From: Lutibacter sp.
GTDB lineage: Bacteria > Bacteroidota > Bacteroidia > Flavobacteriales > Flavobacteriaceae
DNA: 23,409 nucleotides
Direction: 5' to 3'
Assembly: GCA_021647265.1 (NCBI GenBank)
Contig: JAKIVA010000042.1
Coordinates: forward strand, 1 to 23,409
The notes beneath the pieces were generated by a model, which worked only from the letters and a program-made list of their open reading frames with translations, searched no databases and was not told the DNA's origin. The position numbers and the translations under genes are program-made. Positions 15,301 through 22,496 of this stretch are shown here, piece by piece. Each line of letters begins with the position of its first letter. The first letter of the stretch is position 1.

Positions 15301-15764
15301 GTGCTTTTATTATTGAAGAATTAACCGATTTAGTTGAAGAAGCCATTTATGTTGAATTTGACAGAATTACAGAACGTGGTGGTGTTTTAGGTGCTATGGA
15401 AACCATGTATCAACGCAGTAAAATACAAGAAGAGAGTTTGTATTATGAAACGCTAAAACATACTGGAGAATTTCCAATAATTGGTGTAAATACTTTTTTA
15501 AGCAGTAAAGGATCTCCAACCATTTTACCACAAGAAGTAATTAGAGCAACAGAAGAAGAAAAGAAATATCAAATTACAGTTGTTAAAAACTTAAATAAAG
15601 GAAATGTAAAAAAAGTGGAGGAACAGCTTACTTTATTAAAACAAAAAGCTATTAATAATGAAAATATTTTTGAACAATTAATGGAAGCTTGTAAAGTTTG
15701 TTCTATTGGTCAAATTACTGAAGCTTTGTTTAAAGTTGGAGGACAATACCGTAGAAATATGTAG
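12333..15764 (+). CDS. icmF: fused isobutyryl-CoA mutase IcmF (B12 domain, G-protein chaperone, mutase)
   Basis: IcmF rearranges isobutyryl-CoA and n-butyryl-CoA using adenosylcobalamin, with a built-in GTPase that guards the cofactor. The product has 1143 residues. The B12-binding domain (about 10-145) has DGHDAAIN with His25 as the lower axial ligand and the GGGGG loop at 99-103. The MeaI-like GTPase (about 180-410) has P-loop GTGGSGKSS (203-211), ETSGIGQSDTE (296-306) and NKFD (343-346). A helical linker and the large TIM-barrel mutase domain (about 560-1140) follow. At the position of the methylmalonyl-CoA mutase arginine that binds the carboxylate there is glutamine (Gln792 in AQNTCIF), and the substrate loop reads GLFPFKR, both as in isobutyryl-CoA mutases. 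Codons 471-491 in the linker are a translated REP-like palindrome. It is a monocistronic unit converging on the next gene. Confidence 0.95.
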   Translation: MEKITPYKPKNKVRIVTAASLFDGHDAAINIMRRIIQSTGVEVIHLGHDRSVEEVVNCAIQEDANAIAMTSYQGGHNEYFKYMYDLLQEKGASQIKIFGGGGGVILPEEIKDLMAYGITRIYTPDDGRSMGLQGMINDMIEKCDFPTGKSINFKLSFLKNKNTTQIAQTISAAENFTSKHKKFLDEIRQIASNSKTPVLGITGTGGSGKSSTVDEIVRRFLTDFPTKTLGIISVDPSKRKTGGALLGDRIRMNAINNNRVYMRSLATRASNVALSKHVSDAIDILKVAGYDLILLETSGIGQSDTEILDYSDVSLYVMTPEYGAATQLEKIDMIDFADIIALNKFDKRGALDALRDVKKQYQRNHNLFEKNVEDMPVYGTTASQFNDPGTNELYSVLIKQLNKKTTANFKSTFHAKYKLQEKQHIIPPNRTRYLSEITENNRNYSKTALSQKEIAQKLYGIYKTIEAVTAVKLSLSKFGIDKVSLRQAQTDNNNDFLKLLISEFSKVKMDLNPHNWNTILNWETKKQAYKNEIYSFKVRDKEINIKTHSESLSHLQIPKIALPKYEAWGDILLWTLEENVSGEFPYTAGLFPFKRTGEDPTRMFAGEGGPERTNIRFHYVSLGMPAKRLSTAFDSVTLYGNDPDIRPDIYGKIGNAGVSICCLDDAKKLYSGFELTNPMTSVSMTINGPAPMMLGFFMNAAIDQECEKYILKNKLEKETEAKIKAIFKNKGVERPKYQGKLPEGNNGLGLLLLGVTGDEVLPKEVYQQIKTETIAKVRGTVQADILKEDQAQNTCIFSTEFALRLMGDVQEYFIENKIRNFYSVSISGYHIAEAGANPISQLAFTLANGFTYVEYYLSRGMDINKFGPNLSFFFSNGIDPEYAVIGRVARKIWAKAMKDKYGANPRAQMLKYHIQTSGRSLHAQEIDFNDIRTTLQALYAIYDNCNSLHTNAYDEAITTPTEESVRRAMAIQLIINKELGLTKNENPIQGAFIIEELTDLVEEAIYVEFDRITERGGVLGAMETMYQRSKIQEESLYYETLKHTGEFPIIGVNTFLSSKGSPTILPQEVIRATEEEKKYQITVVKNLNKGNVKKVEEQLTLLKQKAINNENIFEQLMEACKVCSIGQITEALFKVGGQYRRNM
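13743..13805. repeat. REP-like palindrome inserted in-frame within icmF
   Basis: Two 21-base arms (13743-13763 and 13785-13805) flank a 21-base loop. The left arm begins GTCAAACTGAGC and ends TCGAAG; the right begins CTTCGACAAGCTCAG and ends CTGAC. They agree at 17 of 21 positions as inverted repeats. The same CTTCGACAAGCTCAG core occurs at 19791-19805. Known flavobacterial genomes carry many intergenic palindromes of this GTCAAACTGAGC...TCGAAG type, stated from memory. The element starts exactly at codon 471 of icmF and spans exactly 21 codons, adding VKLSLSKFGIDKVSLRQAQT plus D to the linker without breaking the frame. Confidence 0.8.
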
Positions 15765-15780
15765 CACTACGGTTTCTAAA

Positions 15781-16179
15781 CTACAACATAGAATTTACGT
15801 AGTGACTATGTATTTTACGAAGTTTTTTTAATTCTTTTCTAAGTAGTTTTACAAAATCTTTTCCATGAGTAATGGTATGCTCTAATTTTAAACAGTCTTG
15901 ATTCAAAATATCAATAAAATGTCTAAGTGACTTCGCATATTTTAATTTTAAACTAGGATTTTCTTGTATTTCTGTCTCTACAATTTTAGGTACTAATCTA
16001 TAGGCATTCATCACCAAATTATCTGCATAATTATCTGTTTTATTTCCAGATCTATACATAGAAATCATATCCTTATCATCCGTAACATACGATGCTATAC
16101 GACGTGACAAATTAAAAATATCTAACGATTTCTTGTAGATAACTGAATGATTGATATTATGCTGTGATGAAGTAAACAT
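15781..16179 (-). CDS. hypothetical helical protein, possibly four-helix-bundle type
   Basis: The 132-residue product has no signal peptide and reads as helices throughout: YKKSLDIFNLSRRIASYV, then a short loop with DNYADNLVMNAYRLVPKIVE, KYAKSLRHFIDILNQDCLKLE, and a basic C-terminal helix FVKLLRKELKKLRKIHSHYV. The layout resembles the four-helix-bundle (S23/IVS-encoded) family, in which 'Y-x-K-S-L-x-I/V' opens the first helix, but the central motifs do not match firmly. Function is unknown. A TAATTTTG box (plus 16199-16206) lies 20 bases upstream as a likely -7 element. It converges with icmF across a 16-base gap; CACTACG (15765-15771) and CGTAGTG (15798-15804) form a hairpin over the shared 3' ends. 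Confidence 0.6.
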   Translation of the reverse strand: MFTSSQHNINHSVIYKKSLDIFNLSRRIASYVTDDKDMISMYRSGNKTDNYADNLVMNAYRLVPKIVETEIQENPSLKLKYAKSLRHFIDILNQDCLKLEHTITHGKDFVKLLRKELKKLRKIHSHYVNSML

Positions 16180-16299
16180 GCTTTAAAGTTATTTTACCCA
16201 AAATTACTAAGTAAAAAATGAATTTATATTTAATTTTTAAAGTAAAACTGTTAATTTTATTTAAAAAATAATATATTTATACACTAAAATTTTAATTAT

Positions 16300-16749
16300 A
16301 TGAAATTAGACGATATTAACTGGAGTATCTTACATTGTTTACAACAAAATGCTAGACAAACAAATACTGAAATTGCTCGTAAAGTTGGTATTAGTTCTCC
16401 AGCTGTTTCAGAACGTATTCGCAAAATGGAAGATATGGGAGTTATTGAAAATTATTACGCAAAAGTATCTTATTCTGAAACTGGGCATCAGCTCAAAGCA
16501 ATGATTACTCTAAGAGCCTTTATGGGAAAACTAAAACCTTTTATACATAAAGTAACGTCATTTAATGAAGTTATAAATTGCTATAGAATAACGGGAAATG
16601 AAAATATTATTATGGAAGTTGTCTTAAATAATCAAAAACATTTAGAACAATTTATTGACCAATTAATTACCTATGGTGAAACTAGTACACATATTATTTT
16701 ATCAAATGTAATTGAAAATAATCCTATTGTAGAAAGAATAAATTTATAG
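16300..16749 (+). CDS. Lrp/AsnC family transcriptional regulator
   Basis: This 149-residue protein has the standard two-part Lrp layout. An N-terminal winged helix-turn-helix (about 3-60) contains WSILHCLQQNARQTNTEIAR and the recognition segment VGISSPAVSERIRKMEDMG, and a C-terminal RAM ligand-binding domain (about 65-145) contains CYRITGNENIIMEVV with the conserved G-x-x-x-x-x-x-V core. Such proteins form dimers or octamers and sense amino acids. It stands alone between the helical protein (divergent) and the VTT protein (convergent, 19-base gap), so its targets cannot be read from the neighbours; asnB lies about 3 kb away and is only a speculative target. I see no clear promoter in the AT-rich 120 bases upstream. 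Confidence 0.92.
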   Translation: MKLDDINWSILHCLQQNARQTNTEIARKVGISSPAVSERIRKMEDMGVIENYYAKVSYSETGHQLKAMITLRAFMGKLKPFIHKVTSFNEVINCYRITGNENIIMEVVLNNQKHLEQFIDQLITYGETSTHIILSNVIENNPIVERINL

Positions 16750-16768
16750 TCGTTTATTCTAAATTAAA

Positions 16769-17389
16769 CTAGCTCACTACTTGAAAAATAGCAGCTCCAT
16801 AAATTGCAAAACGAACAAAACGTAACAACCCAAACAACAAAACTCCCTTCAGCGGGTATTTAATCATACCTCCAGCCAAACAAGTCATCGAAAAAGGCAC
16901 TGGTAATAAAGCCCCTACAACAATTAAAAACCCACCCCATTTGGCAGTGTTTTTTAATTGTTTTGCCATTTTAATTTCTAAATAGTTCTTTACACTCTTT
17001 ATTCTTAAAACTGCCTTTCCTATGAAATAAGAAATAATTCCACCTATATAGGATAATGTTGCTAAAAAAACTAAATTTAAAATTGGCTCAGTTGTTTTTT
17101 TTGTCCAAGCAATAAAAATTTCAGGAGGTATTAATCCAAGAAGAGACTCTGAAATAAAAAACAACGTTAAAACTCCTAAGGTTGAAAACATTTCAGTAAG
17201 GCTGTGCAAGCCTTCATTAATGTTAAATATAAATTTATTGAACAATAGCAACCCAATAACTATTATGCTAAAAGGAAGAATTGCTTTTTTTAAATTTTTG
17301 CCAATAAAGGTATAAAAACCAGTATAAGAATAATACTGATGTAATAATTTAAATTTCGACTTTTTTTGAACTTTAGTGGTTCTCTTCAT
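16769..17389 (-). CDS. VTT-domain (DedA/YqaA-like) inner-membrane protein
   Basis: The 206-residue product begins with a basic cytoplasmic tail (residues 1-34, many Lys/Arg) and then has about five hydrophobic segments near 36-55, 68-88, 102-124, 150-170 and 182-204. The pattern ESLLGLIPPEIF (81-92), WGGFLIVVGALLPVPFSMTCLAGG (151-174, glycine and proline rich) and the arginine pair in LLRFVRF (188-194) matches the VTT/SNARE-associated domain of DedA and YqaA proteins, some of which flip undecaprenyl phosphate or phospholipids. Which lipid this one handles is unknown. A TATTTTTG -7 box lies about 105 bases upstream. It converges on the Lrp gene. Confidence 0.8.
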   Translation of the reverse strand: MKRTTKVQKKSKFKLLHQYYSYTGFYTFIGKNLKKAILPFSIIVIGLLLFNKFIFNINEGLHSLTEMFSTLGVLTLFFISESLLGLIPPEIFIAWTKKTTEPILNLVFLATLSYIGGIISYFIGKAVLRIKSVKNYLEIKMAKQLKNTAKWGGFLIVVGALLPVPFSMTCLAGGMIKYPLKGVLLFGLLRFVRFAIYGAAIFQVVS

Positions 17390-17494
17390 ATTTAATTATA
17401 TAAAAAGGGTGTTTTAATTTAATCTTTCCTCATTAAAAAAATCAGAAAACTTAATTTAACTTTCAAATGTCCTATTTTTTCTAATCTTAGTTTG

Positions 17495-17502
17495 CAAAAA
17501 TA
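17495..17502 (-). promoter_or_regulatory. -7 box for the VTT-domain gene
   Basis: Minus-strand TATTTTTG (followed by C) matches TAnnTTTG. It would start RNA near 17488 and leave a leader of about 100 bases to ATG 17389. A TTG lies 25 bases upstream, further than the usual 19-21, so the promoter is only partly supported. Confidence 0.4.
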
Positions 17503-17589
17503 CAAGATTCTAAATTTAAATTGATAACAAAATATACTTTAAATCCTTTTTTAGAAAAGTTTAACACTTTAATCTTTTAAAAACAGTAT

Positions 17590-19704
17590 CTAGCCTTCAT
17601 TAGCTATAATTGTCAACGCTAAACGTATTTTAAAATATGCAACTTCAGAATTTAAATATTCAAAATATGGTTTTAAAGCATTTGGATTTTCTAATATTTC
17701 TTTCGTTTTTCTTACTTTTTCGACTTCCTCTTTCGTTACAAAGTTATAAATATTAATATCTTTTCCATCTGTATATAATTTTGCTAAATGAGAAAATATG
17801 GTAGTTGATTTTAAGTTTCGTTTTTTCGAAATTTCATCTATGGAAAAACCTTCTTTATATAATTCATACGTTACTTTGTGAGTATCTTTCTTCTTTGTTG
17901 TTTTAATTTTTTCTTTTGAAAAAGAAGCTATTTCAGCAATAAAATCCTCACCATACACTTCTAACTTTCGTTGTCCTACTCCGCTTATATCTAAAAAATC
18001 TGATTCACACAATGGTCTTGCTCTTTCCATTTCTTTTAATGAAGCATCACTAAAAACCAAGTATGCAGGAATATTTTCTGCCAATGCTATTTCCTGACGT
18101 AGTTTTCGCAATCGCTCAAATAAGGTATCTTTTATTGCCTTTTTTGGTTTTGTTATTTTCTGTATTGCTTGCTGTTCTTTATATGCTATTGGACGTGTTA
18201 AATTCACTATTTCATTTTCAAACAATACTTTTTTTGAAAAAGGAGTTAACTGTATTGCATTACTCTTATGAAAAGCTATTTCACAATACCCTTGATTTAT
18301 TAACTGAACAAGATATTGTTGCCAATCTCTCCAAGAAATATCACTTCCAATACCATGCGATTTTAATTTATCGTATTGTTTGTCTATAATAGTTGCATTT
18401 TTTGCACCTCGTAACACATCAATTATAGTTCCTATTGCTTCTTGTTCTTTTAAACGAGTAATTACCGAAAGTGCTTTTTGAGCAATGATGGTACCGTTAA
18501 AAAGTTGAGGTGGATTGTTACAAACATCACAATTACCACAATTTTCAGATAACAATTCACCAAAATAACCCAACAGTATTTTTCTTCGACAAGTGGTGGC
18601 TTCAGAAAATTGCTTCATTCTTTCCAGTTTAGCTATTTGAACTTCTTCATTACTTGCTCCACTAGCAAATTTTCGAAGTTGAATAACATCGCCATAACTA
18701 TGAAATAATAAAGCTGTAGCTTTTATTCCATCTCTACCACAACGACCAATTTCCTGATAATAGCCTTCTATATTTTTAGGCATATTATAGTGTATTACCC
18801 AACGAACATTTGATTTATCTATTCCCATTCCAAATGCAATGGTAGCACAAACTACTTGCACCTTATCATATATAAAATTTTCTTGTGTTTTTGTACGTTG
18901 TTCTGAACTTAAACCGGCGTGATATGCTTCAGATTTAATTCCTTGCTGGTTTAATTTTGATGCTAATTGTTCTGTAGATTTTCTACTTAAACAATAAATA
19001 ATACCTGCCTCATTTGGCTTATTCTTAATAAATTTAATTATTTGAGAGACTCTATCATTTGCAGGTCGAACTACTAATTCAATTTTTTTCCTATCAAAAG
19101 AAGCTAAAAATTGTGTAGCTTCAGGAATACTTAACTGCTGAAGAATATCTTTTCGTGTAGCTTTGTCGGCTGTTGCTGTTAGCGCGATAATTGGAGTATT
19201 GGGTAATGATTTTTTTAAGAACCCTAATTGCTGGTAAGATGGTCTGAAATCATGTCCCCAAGAAGAAATACAATGTGCTTCGTCAATAGCTATACAACTA
19301 ATATATTCTTCATTCAAAATATTTCCTAATAAAAATAAGCTTTCGGGCGCAACATAAACTAATTTTATTTCTTTCTTAATTACTTTTTCAAAAATAGCTT
19401 GTTGTTCTATTTTTTCTTGACTGCTATTATAAAAAGCCGCTGAAATTCCATTTGCAATTAAACCATCAACCTGATCTTTCATTAATGCAATTAATGGTGA
19501 AATTACCAAGGTAATTCCATCAAAAAGTAATGCTGGTAATTGAAAACAAATGGATTTCCCTCCACCAGTTGGCATAATAACCAAATTATTATTTTTAGAA
19601 AGTACCGATTCTATAATCTCTTGTTGTTGCTCACGAAAATTATCGTATCCAAAATATTTTTTTAGTGTTGGTAGTAATTTTTCTTTTGTTTCTTTTAATA
19701 GCAT
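17590..19704 (-). CDS. recQ: ATP-dependent DNA helicase RecQ
   Basis: RecQ unwinds DNA 3' to 5' during recombination and replication-fork repair. The 704-residue product is about 95 longer than E. coli RecQ. In order: the Q motif region FGYDNFREQQQEII (18-31), Walker A PTGGGKS (45-51), the DEAH box with the aromatic loop DEAHCISSWGHDFRPSY (141-157), and the second helicase half with GRCGRDG. The zinc site follows with CRRKILLGYFGE and CGNCDVC, then a winged helix, an HRDC domain ending near DISGVGQRKLEVYGEDFI, and a C-terminal helix-turn-helix extension (about 610-704, GFSIDEISKKRNLKSTTIFSHL), an arrangement common in Bacteroidota and Firmicutes. A consensus promoter lies 107 bases upstream and a REP-like hairpin is in the leader. 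Confidence 0.97.
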   Translation of the reverse strand: MLLKETKEKLLPTLKKYFGYDNFREQQQEIIESVLSKNNNLVIMPTGGGKSICFQLPALLFDGITLVISPLIALMKDQVDGLIANGISAAFYNSSQEKIEQQAIFEKVIKKEIKLVYVAPESLFLLGNILNEEYISCIAIDEAHCISSWGHDFRPSYQQLGFLKKSLPNTPIIALTATADKATRKDILQQLSIPEATQFLASFDRKKIELVVRPANDRVSQIIKFIKNKPNEAGIIYCLSRKSTEQLASKLNQQGIKSEAYHAGLSSEQRTKTQENFIYDKVQVVCATIAFGMGIDKSNVRWVIHYNMPKNIEGYYQEIGRCGRDGIKATALLFHSYGDVIQLRKFASGASNEEVQIAKLERMKQFSEATTCRRKILLGYFGELLSENCGNCDVCNNPPQLFNGTIIAQKALSVITRLKEQEAIGTIIDVLRGAKNATIIDKQYDKLKSHGIGSDISWRDWQQYLVQLINQGYCEIAFHKSNAIQLTPFSKKVLFENEIVNLTRPIAYKEQQAIQKITKPKKAIKDTLFERLRKLRQEIALAENIPAYLVFSDASLKEMERARPLCESDFLDISGVGQRKLEVYGEDFIAEIASFSKEKIKTTKKKDTHKVTYELYKEGFSIDEISKKRNLKSTTIFSHLAKLYTDGKDINIYNFVTKEEVEKVRKTKEILENPNALKPYFEYLNSEVAYFKIRLALTIIANEG

Positions 19705-19757
19705 ATCTTTTTCAGTAAATATAAAATAGGCTAACTAAAAAGTAATGACTTATGCTG

Positions 19758-19811
19758 TGAGCTTGTTAAAATACTGACAATCCATGTAAACTTCGACAAG
19801 CTCAGTTTGAC
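19758..19811. repeat. REP-like inverted repeat in the recQ leader
   Basis: CTTCGACAAGCTCAGTTTGA plus C (19791-19811) is nearly identical to the arms of the palindrome inside icmF. TGAGCTTGT (19758-19766) is the exact complement of ACAAGCTCA (19796-19804), so a 9-bp hairpin with a 29-base loop can form. The left side is otherwise degenerate. With the predicted recQ start near 19805, the hairpin would lie at the very 5' end of recQ mRNA. Confidence 0.65.
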
Positions 19812-19840
19812 AAAATTAATACTAATTGCTTTTTAGTCAA
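19811..19840 (-). promoter_or_regulatory. promoter of recQ
   Basis: On the minus strand TTG (plus CAA, 19838-19840) is followed after exactly 19 bases by TAATTTTG (plus 19811-19818), a full match to the Bacteroidota pattern. A second -7 box, TATTTTTG (plus 19847-19854), lies just upstream without a -33 partner. The first base of the -7 box is shared with the REP-like arm. Confidence 0.7.
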
Positions 19841-19878
19841 CCTCAGCAAAAATACTGTTTTAAAATTAAATTTTAGTT

Positions 19879-21567
19879 TTAATAAGCATCATCATGAACA
19901 TTAGCTACTGCTCTACCAGAAGGATCGTTCATGTTTTTAAAACTCTCATCCCACTCCAAAGCAATTTTTGTACTACAAGCTACGGATGCTTCTTGTGGCA
20001 CACTCCAAGCTGCAGTATCAGAAGGAAAATGCTTTGCAAAAATAGAACGATAATAATATTCTTCTTTACTTGTTGGCGTTTGAATTGGAAACTTATAGTT
20101 GGCATTTGCCAATTGTTCATCTGTAACTTCTTTATCCACTACCTCTTTTAGAGTATCAATCCAACTATAACCCACGCCATCTGAAAATTGTTCTTTTTGT
20201 CGCCATGTAACACTTTCAGGTAAATATTTTTCAAATGCCTTACGCACAACCCATTTTTCCATACGTTCACCGTTAATCATTTTATCTTGTGGATTTATAC
20301 GCATGGCTACATCTATAAACTCTTTATCTAAAAATGGTACACGTCCTTCAATTCCCCAAGCAGCCAGACTTTTGTTGGCTCGTAAACAATCGTACATATG
20401 CAATTTACTTAATTTACGCACCGTTTCTTTATGAAATTCTTCTGCGTTAGGTGCTTTATGGAAATACAGATAACCACCAAACAACTCATCAGCTCCTTCT
20501 CCAGATAACACCATTTTTACGCCCATAGATTTAATAACTCTTGCCATAAGGTACATAGGTGTTGAAGCACGAATGGTTGTAATATCGTATGTTTCTAAGT
20601 TATAAATTACATCTTTAATAGCATCTAACCCTTCTTGAATGGTAAATTTAATTTCGTGGTGTACCGTACCAATATGGTCAGCTACCAATTGTGCAGCTGC
20701 CAAATCTGGTGAACCTTCTAGTCCTACTGAAAATGAGTGTAATTGTGGCCACCAAGCATCTTGTGTATCACCACTTTCTATTCTTTTTTCGGCATATTTT
20801 TTAGCGATAGCAGAAGTTACCGATGAATCCAAACCTCCTGAAAGTAACACACCATAAGGCACATCGGACATTAATTGGCGATGAACGGCAGCTTCCAATG
20901 CATCGTGAATTTCATCAATGCTAGTTTGATTTTCTTTTACCGCTTTATATTCCATCCAATCTCTTGAATACCACTTTGTAAGTTTACCATCTTTACTATG
21001 TAAAAAATGTCCTGGAGGAAACAGCTCAATTTTTCCGCAAACACCTTCTAAGGCTTTTAATTCTGAAGCCACATAAAAAGTGCCATTTTCATCCCAACCC
21101 ATATATAAAGGAATTATTCCCATATGGTCACGCGCAATAAAATATTCATCTTTTTCAGCATCATATAAAGCAAAGCCAAAAATTCCATTTAATTCATCAA
21201 TAAAATCAGTACCTTTTTCTTTGTACAAGGCTAAAATTACTTCACAATCAGATTCAGTTTGAAAATTATATTTCGGTTTTGACGAGCTCAATGCATCGCC
21301 TTCAAATTGCTTACGTAATTCTCTATGATTGTAAATTTCACCGTTTGCAGCCAATACCAATTTTCCATCTTCACTAAACAACGGTTGTTTTCCTGAAGCT
21401 GGATCAACAATTGCCAAACGTTCATGAGCTAAAATGGCTTTTTCATCAGCATAAATTCCACTCCAATCCGGACCGCGATGACGTACTTTTTTAGACATCT
21501 CCAATAATTGAGGACGTAACCCATCGCTCTTTTCTTTTAAATCAAATGCACAAACAATTCCACACAT
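19879..21567 (-). CDS. asnB: asparagine synthase B (glutamine-hydrolysing)
   Basis: AsnB makes asparagine from aspartate, ATP and glutamine in the cytosol. The 562-residue product has the normal AsnB length. Cys2 after Met1 (MCGIV) is the glutaminase nucleophile; RHRGPDWSG (29-37), HERLAIVD (48-55) and NGEIYNH (75-81) complete the N-terminal Ntn amidotransferase site. The ATP-pyrophosphatase loop SGGLDSS is at 243-249 and SGEGADELFGGY follows in the synthetase half. The C-terminal tail GRAVANVHDDAY is typical of this clade. It is followed by the recQ promoter region, so it is probably a single-gene unit. Upstream, CACATTTG (plus 21598-21605) is a near-match -7 box 30 bases before the ATG. Confidence 0.98.
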   Translation of the reverse strand: MCGIVCAFDLKEKSDGLRPQLLEMSKKVRHRGPDWSGIYADEKAILAHERLAIVDPASGKQPLFSEDGKLVLAANGEIYNHRELRKQFEGDALSSSKPKYNFQTESDCEVILALYKEKGTDFIDELNGIFGFALYDAEKDEYFIARDHMGIIPLYMGWDENGTFYVASELKALEGVCGKIELFPPGHFLHSKDGKLTKWYSRDWMEYKAVKENQTSIDEIHDALEAAVHRQLMSDVPYGVLLSGGLDSSVTSAIAKKYAEKRIESGDTQDAWWPQLHSFSVGLEGSPDLAAAQLVADHIGTVHHEIKFTIQEGLDAIKDVIYNLETYDITTIRASTPMYLMARVIKSMGVKMVLSGEGADELFGGYLYFHKAPNAEEFHKETVRKLSKLHMYDCLRANKSLAAWGIEGRVPFLDKEFIDVAMRINPQDKMINGERMEKWVVRKAFEKYLPESVTWRQKEQFSDGVGYSWIDTLKEVVDKEVTDEQLANANYKFPIQTPTSKEEYYYRSIFAKHFPSDTAAWSVPQEASVACSTKIALEWDESFKNMNDPSGRAVANVHDDAY

Positions 21568-21856
21568 AATTATTTTCTTTTGTTGTTAATTAGAATGCAA
21601 ATGTGATTAAAACATTACTATTTAGAAATGCAAACATTAAAAATAGTTACAATTTAATAGTTTAGTGTGCTTTTTAAATATAATATGTAATTACGAGAAG
21701 TATTACAACTATCAAAACTTTTATATTAAAAGAAATCTGTTTACACAGTTAAAAGTATTTAATATAATAAGTAAACTATCTTTTGATAGAGTTTGTCTAT
21801 TCGAGAAATTTTCACTCATAAAAATGAATAATTACATTTAATTAAACTATGTATTC
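21568..21856. other. AT-rich intergenic region upstream of asnB
   Basis: About 289 bases between the thioredoxin-like gene and asnB. Near asnB there are two imperfect -7 boxes on the minus strand (CACATTTG at plus 21598-21605 and AATGTTTG at plus 21631-21638). The rest shows no ORF, strong hairpin or repeat that I can support, and no clear terminator after the thioredoxin-like gene. Confidence 0.5.
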
Positions 21857-22435
21857 TCAATTATTTGAAGGTGATAATAAGGGAATAATTTTTTCCTTTA
21901 ACATAAAAGAATCATCTCTCCAATCATATTTTTTATTGTCTTTCCAATTAGTTACCATAATTACATCTCCTTTTTTATTTATCAATATGTATTTAGACAT
22001 TCCATTGATGTTTTCAAACTGTTGAGGAGTAATTTTTTTCAAAAATCGTTTATATTTTCTATTTCTATTTTTTTCTGATTCATCTTTTAAAATAGCAATA
22101 TTGATATCCTCTCTTGTCTTCTTTAAATAATTAACCGTTAGATTAATAGTTTTAAAATCATCTTCCTTATCTATTAACAACACATACAAATCTAAATTAT
22201 AATCTTGAGCAAGTTTTAATGCATTAGGTAAGTGCAAAACACAAGGAGAACACCAAATTCCAAAGGTATAAATAAGAACTCCATTTTTATTAGTGTGCCT
22301 AGAAAGGCATATTACATCTTCTTTATTAACTTTTATGATTTCTTTTGAACCTTTTGTAATATTACAATTATTTTTTTGACTATACATCATATTGCTATAT
22401 AGTAACATTAAAATATAAATTAAGCGTATATACAT
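21857..22435 (-). CDS. secreted thioredoxin-like (TlpA/ResA-type) protein
   Basis: The 192-residue product has a hydrophobic signal peptide (about 1-19, MYIRLIYILMLLYSNMMYSQ) with a cleavage-like end 'YSQ' common in Flavobacteriia, then a thioredoxin fold with GVLIYTFGIWCSPCVLHLPN; the redox motif is Cys62-Ser-Pro-Cys65. The proline after the central strand is not in the textbook cis-Pro context, though KKITPQQFENINGMSKYILI probably supplies it before the strand carrying YILINKKGDV. It should act in the periplasm as a thiol reductase or oxidase. Another cysteine (24) might also be oxidised. Its ATG lies just 11 bases past the terminator hairpin of the upstream lipoprotein gene, which leaves its own promoter unclear. 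Confidence 0.82.
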   Translation of the reverse strand: MYIRLIYILMLLYSNMMYSQKNNCNITKGSKEIIKVNKEDVICLSRHTNKNGVLIYTFGIWCSPCVLHLPNALKLAQDYNLDLYVLLIDKEDDFKTINLTVNYLKKTREDINIAILKDESEKNRNRKYKRFLKKITPQQFENINGMSKYILINKKGDVIMVTNWKDNKKYDWRDDSFMLKEKIIPLLSPSNN

Positions 22436-22446
22436 TTTGTTAATAT

Positions 22447-22480
22447 TAAAACTGGGGTGTTTAGATTATAAAACCCCAGT
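22447..22480 (-). terminator. terminator after the lipoprotein gene, just upstream of the thioredoxin-like gene
   Basis: ACTGGGGT (22451-22458) and ACCCCAGT (22473-22480) form a perfect 8-bp GC-rich stem, followed on the minus strand by T4. It lies 16 bases after the lipoprotein stop and 11 bases before the next ATG, so it could also act as an attenuator or translation-control hairpin. Confidence 0.75.
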
Positions 22481-22496
22481 ATAGTTGATCAATCCT

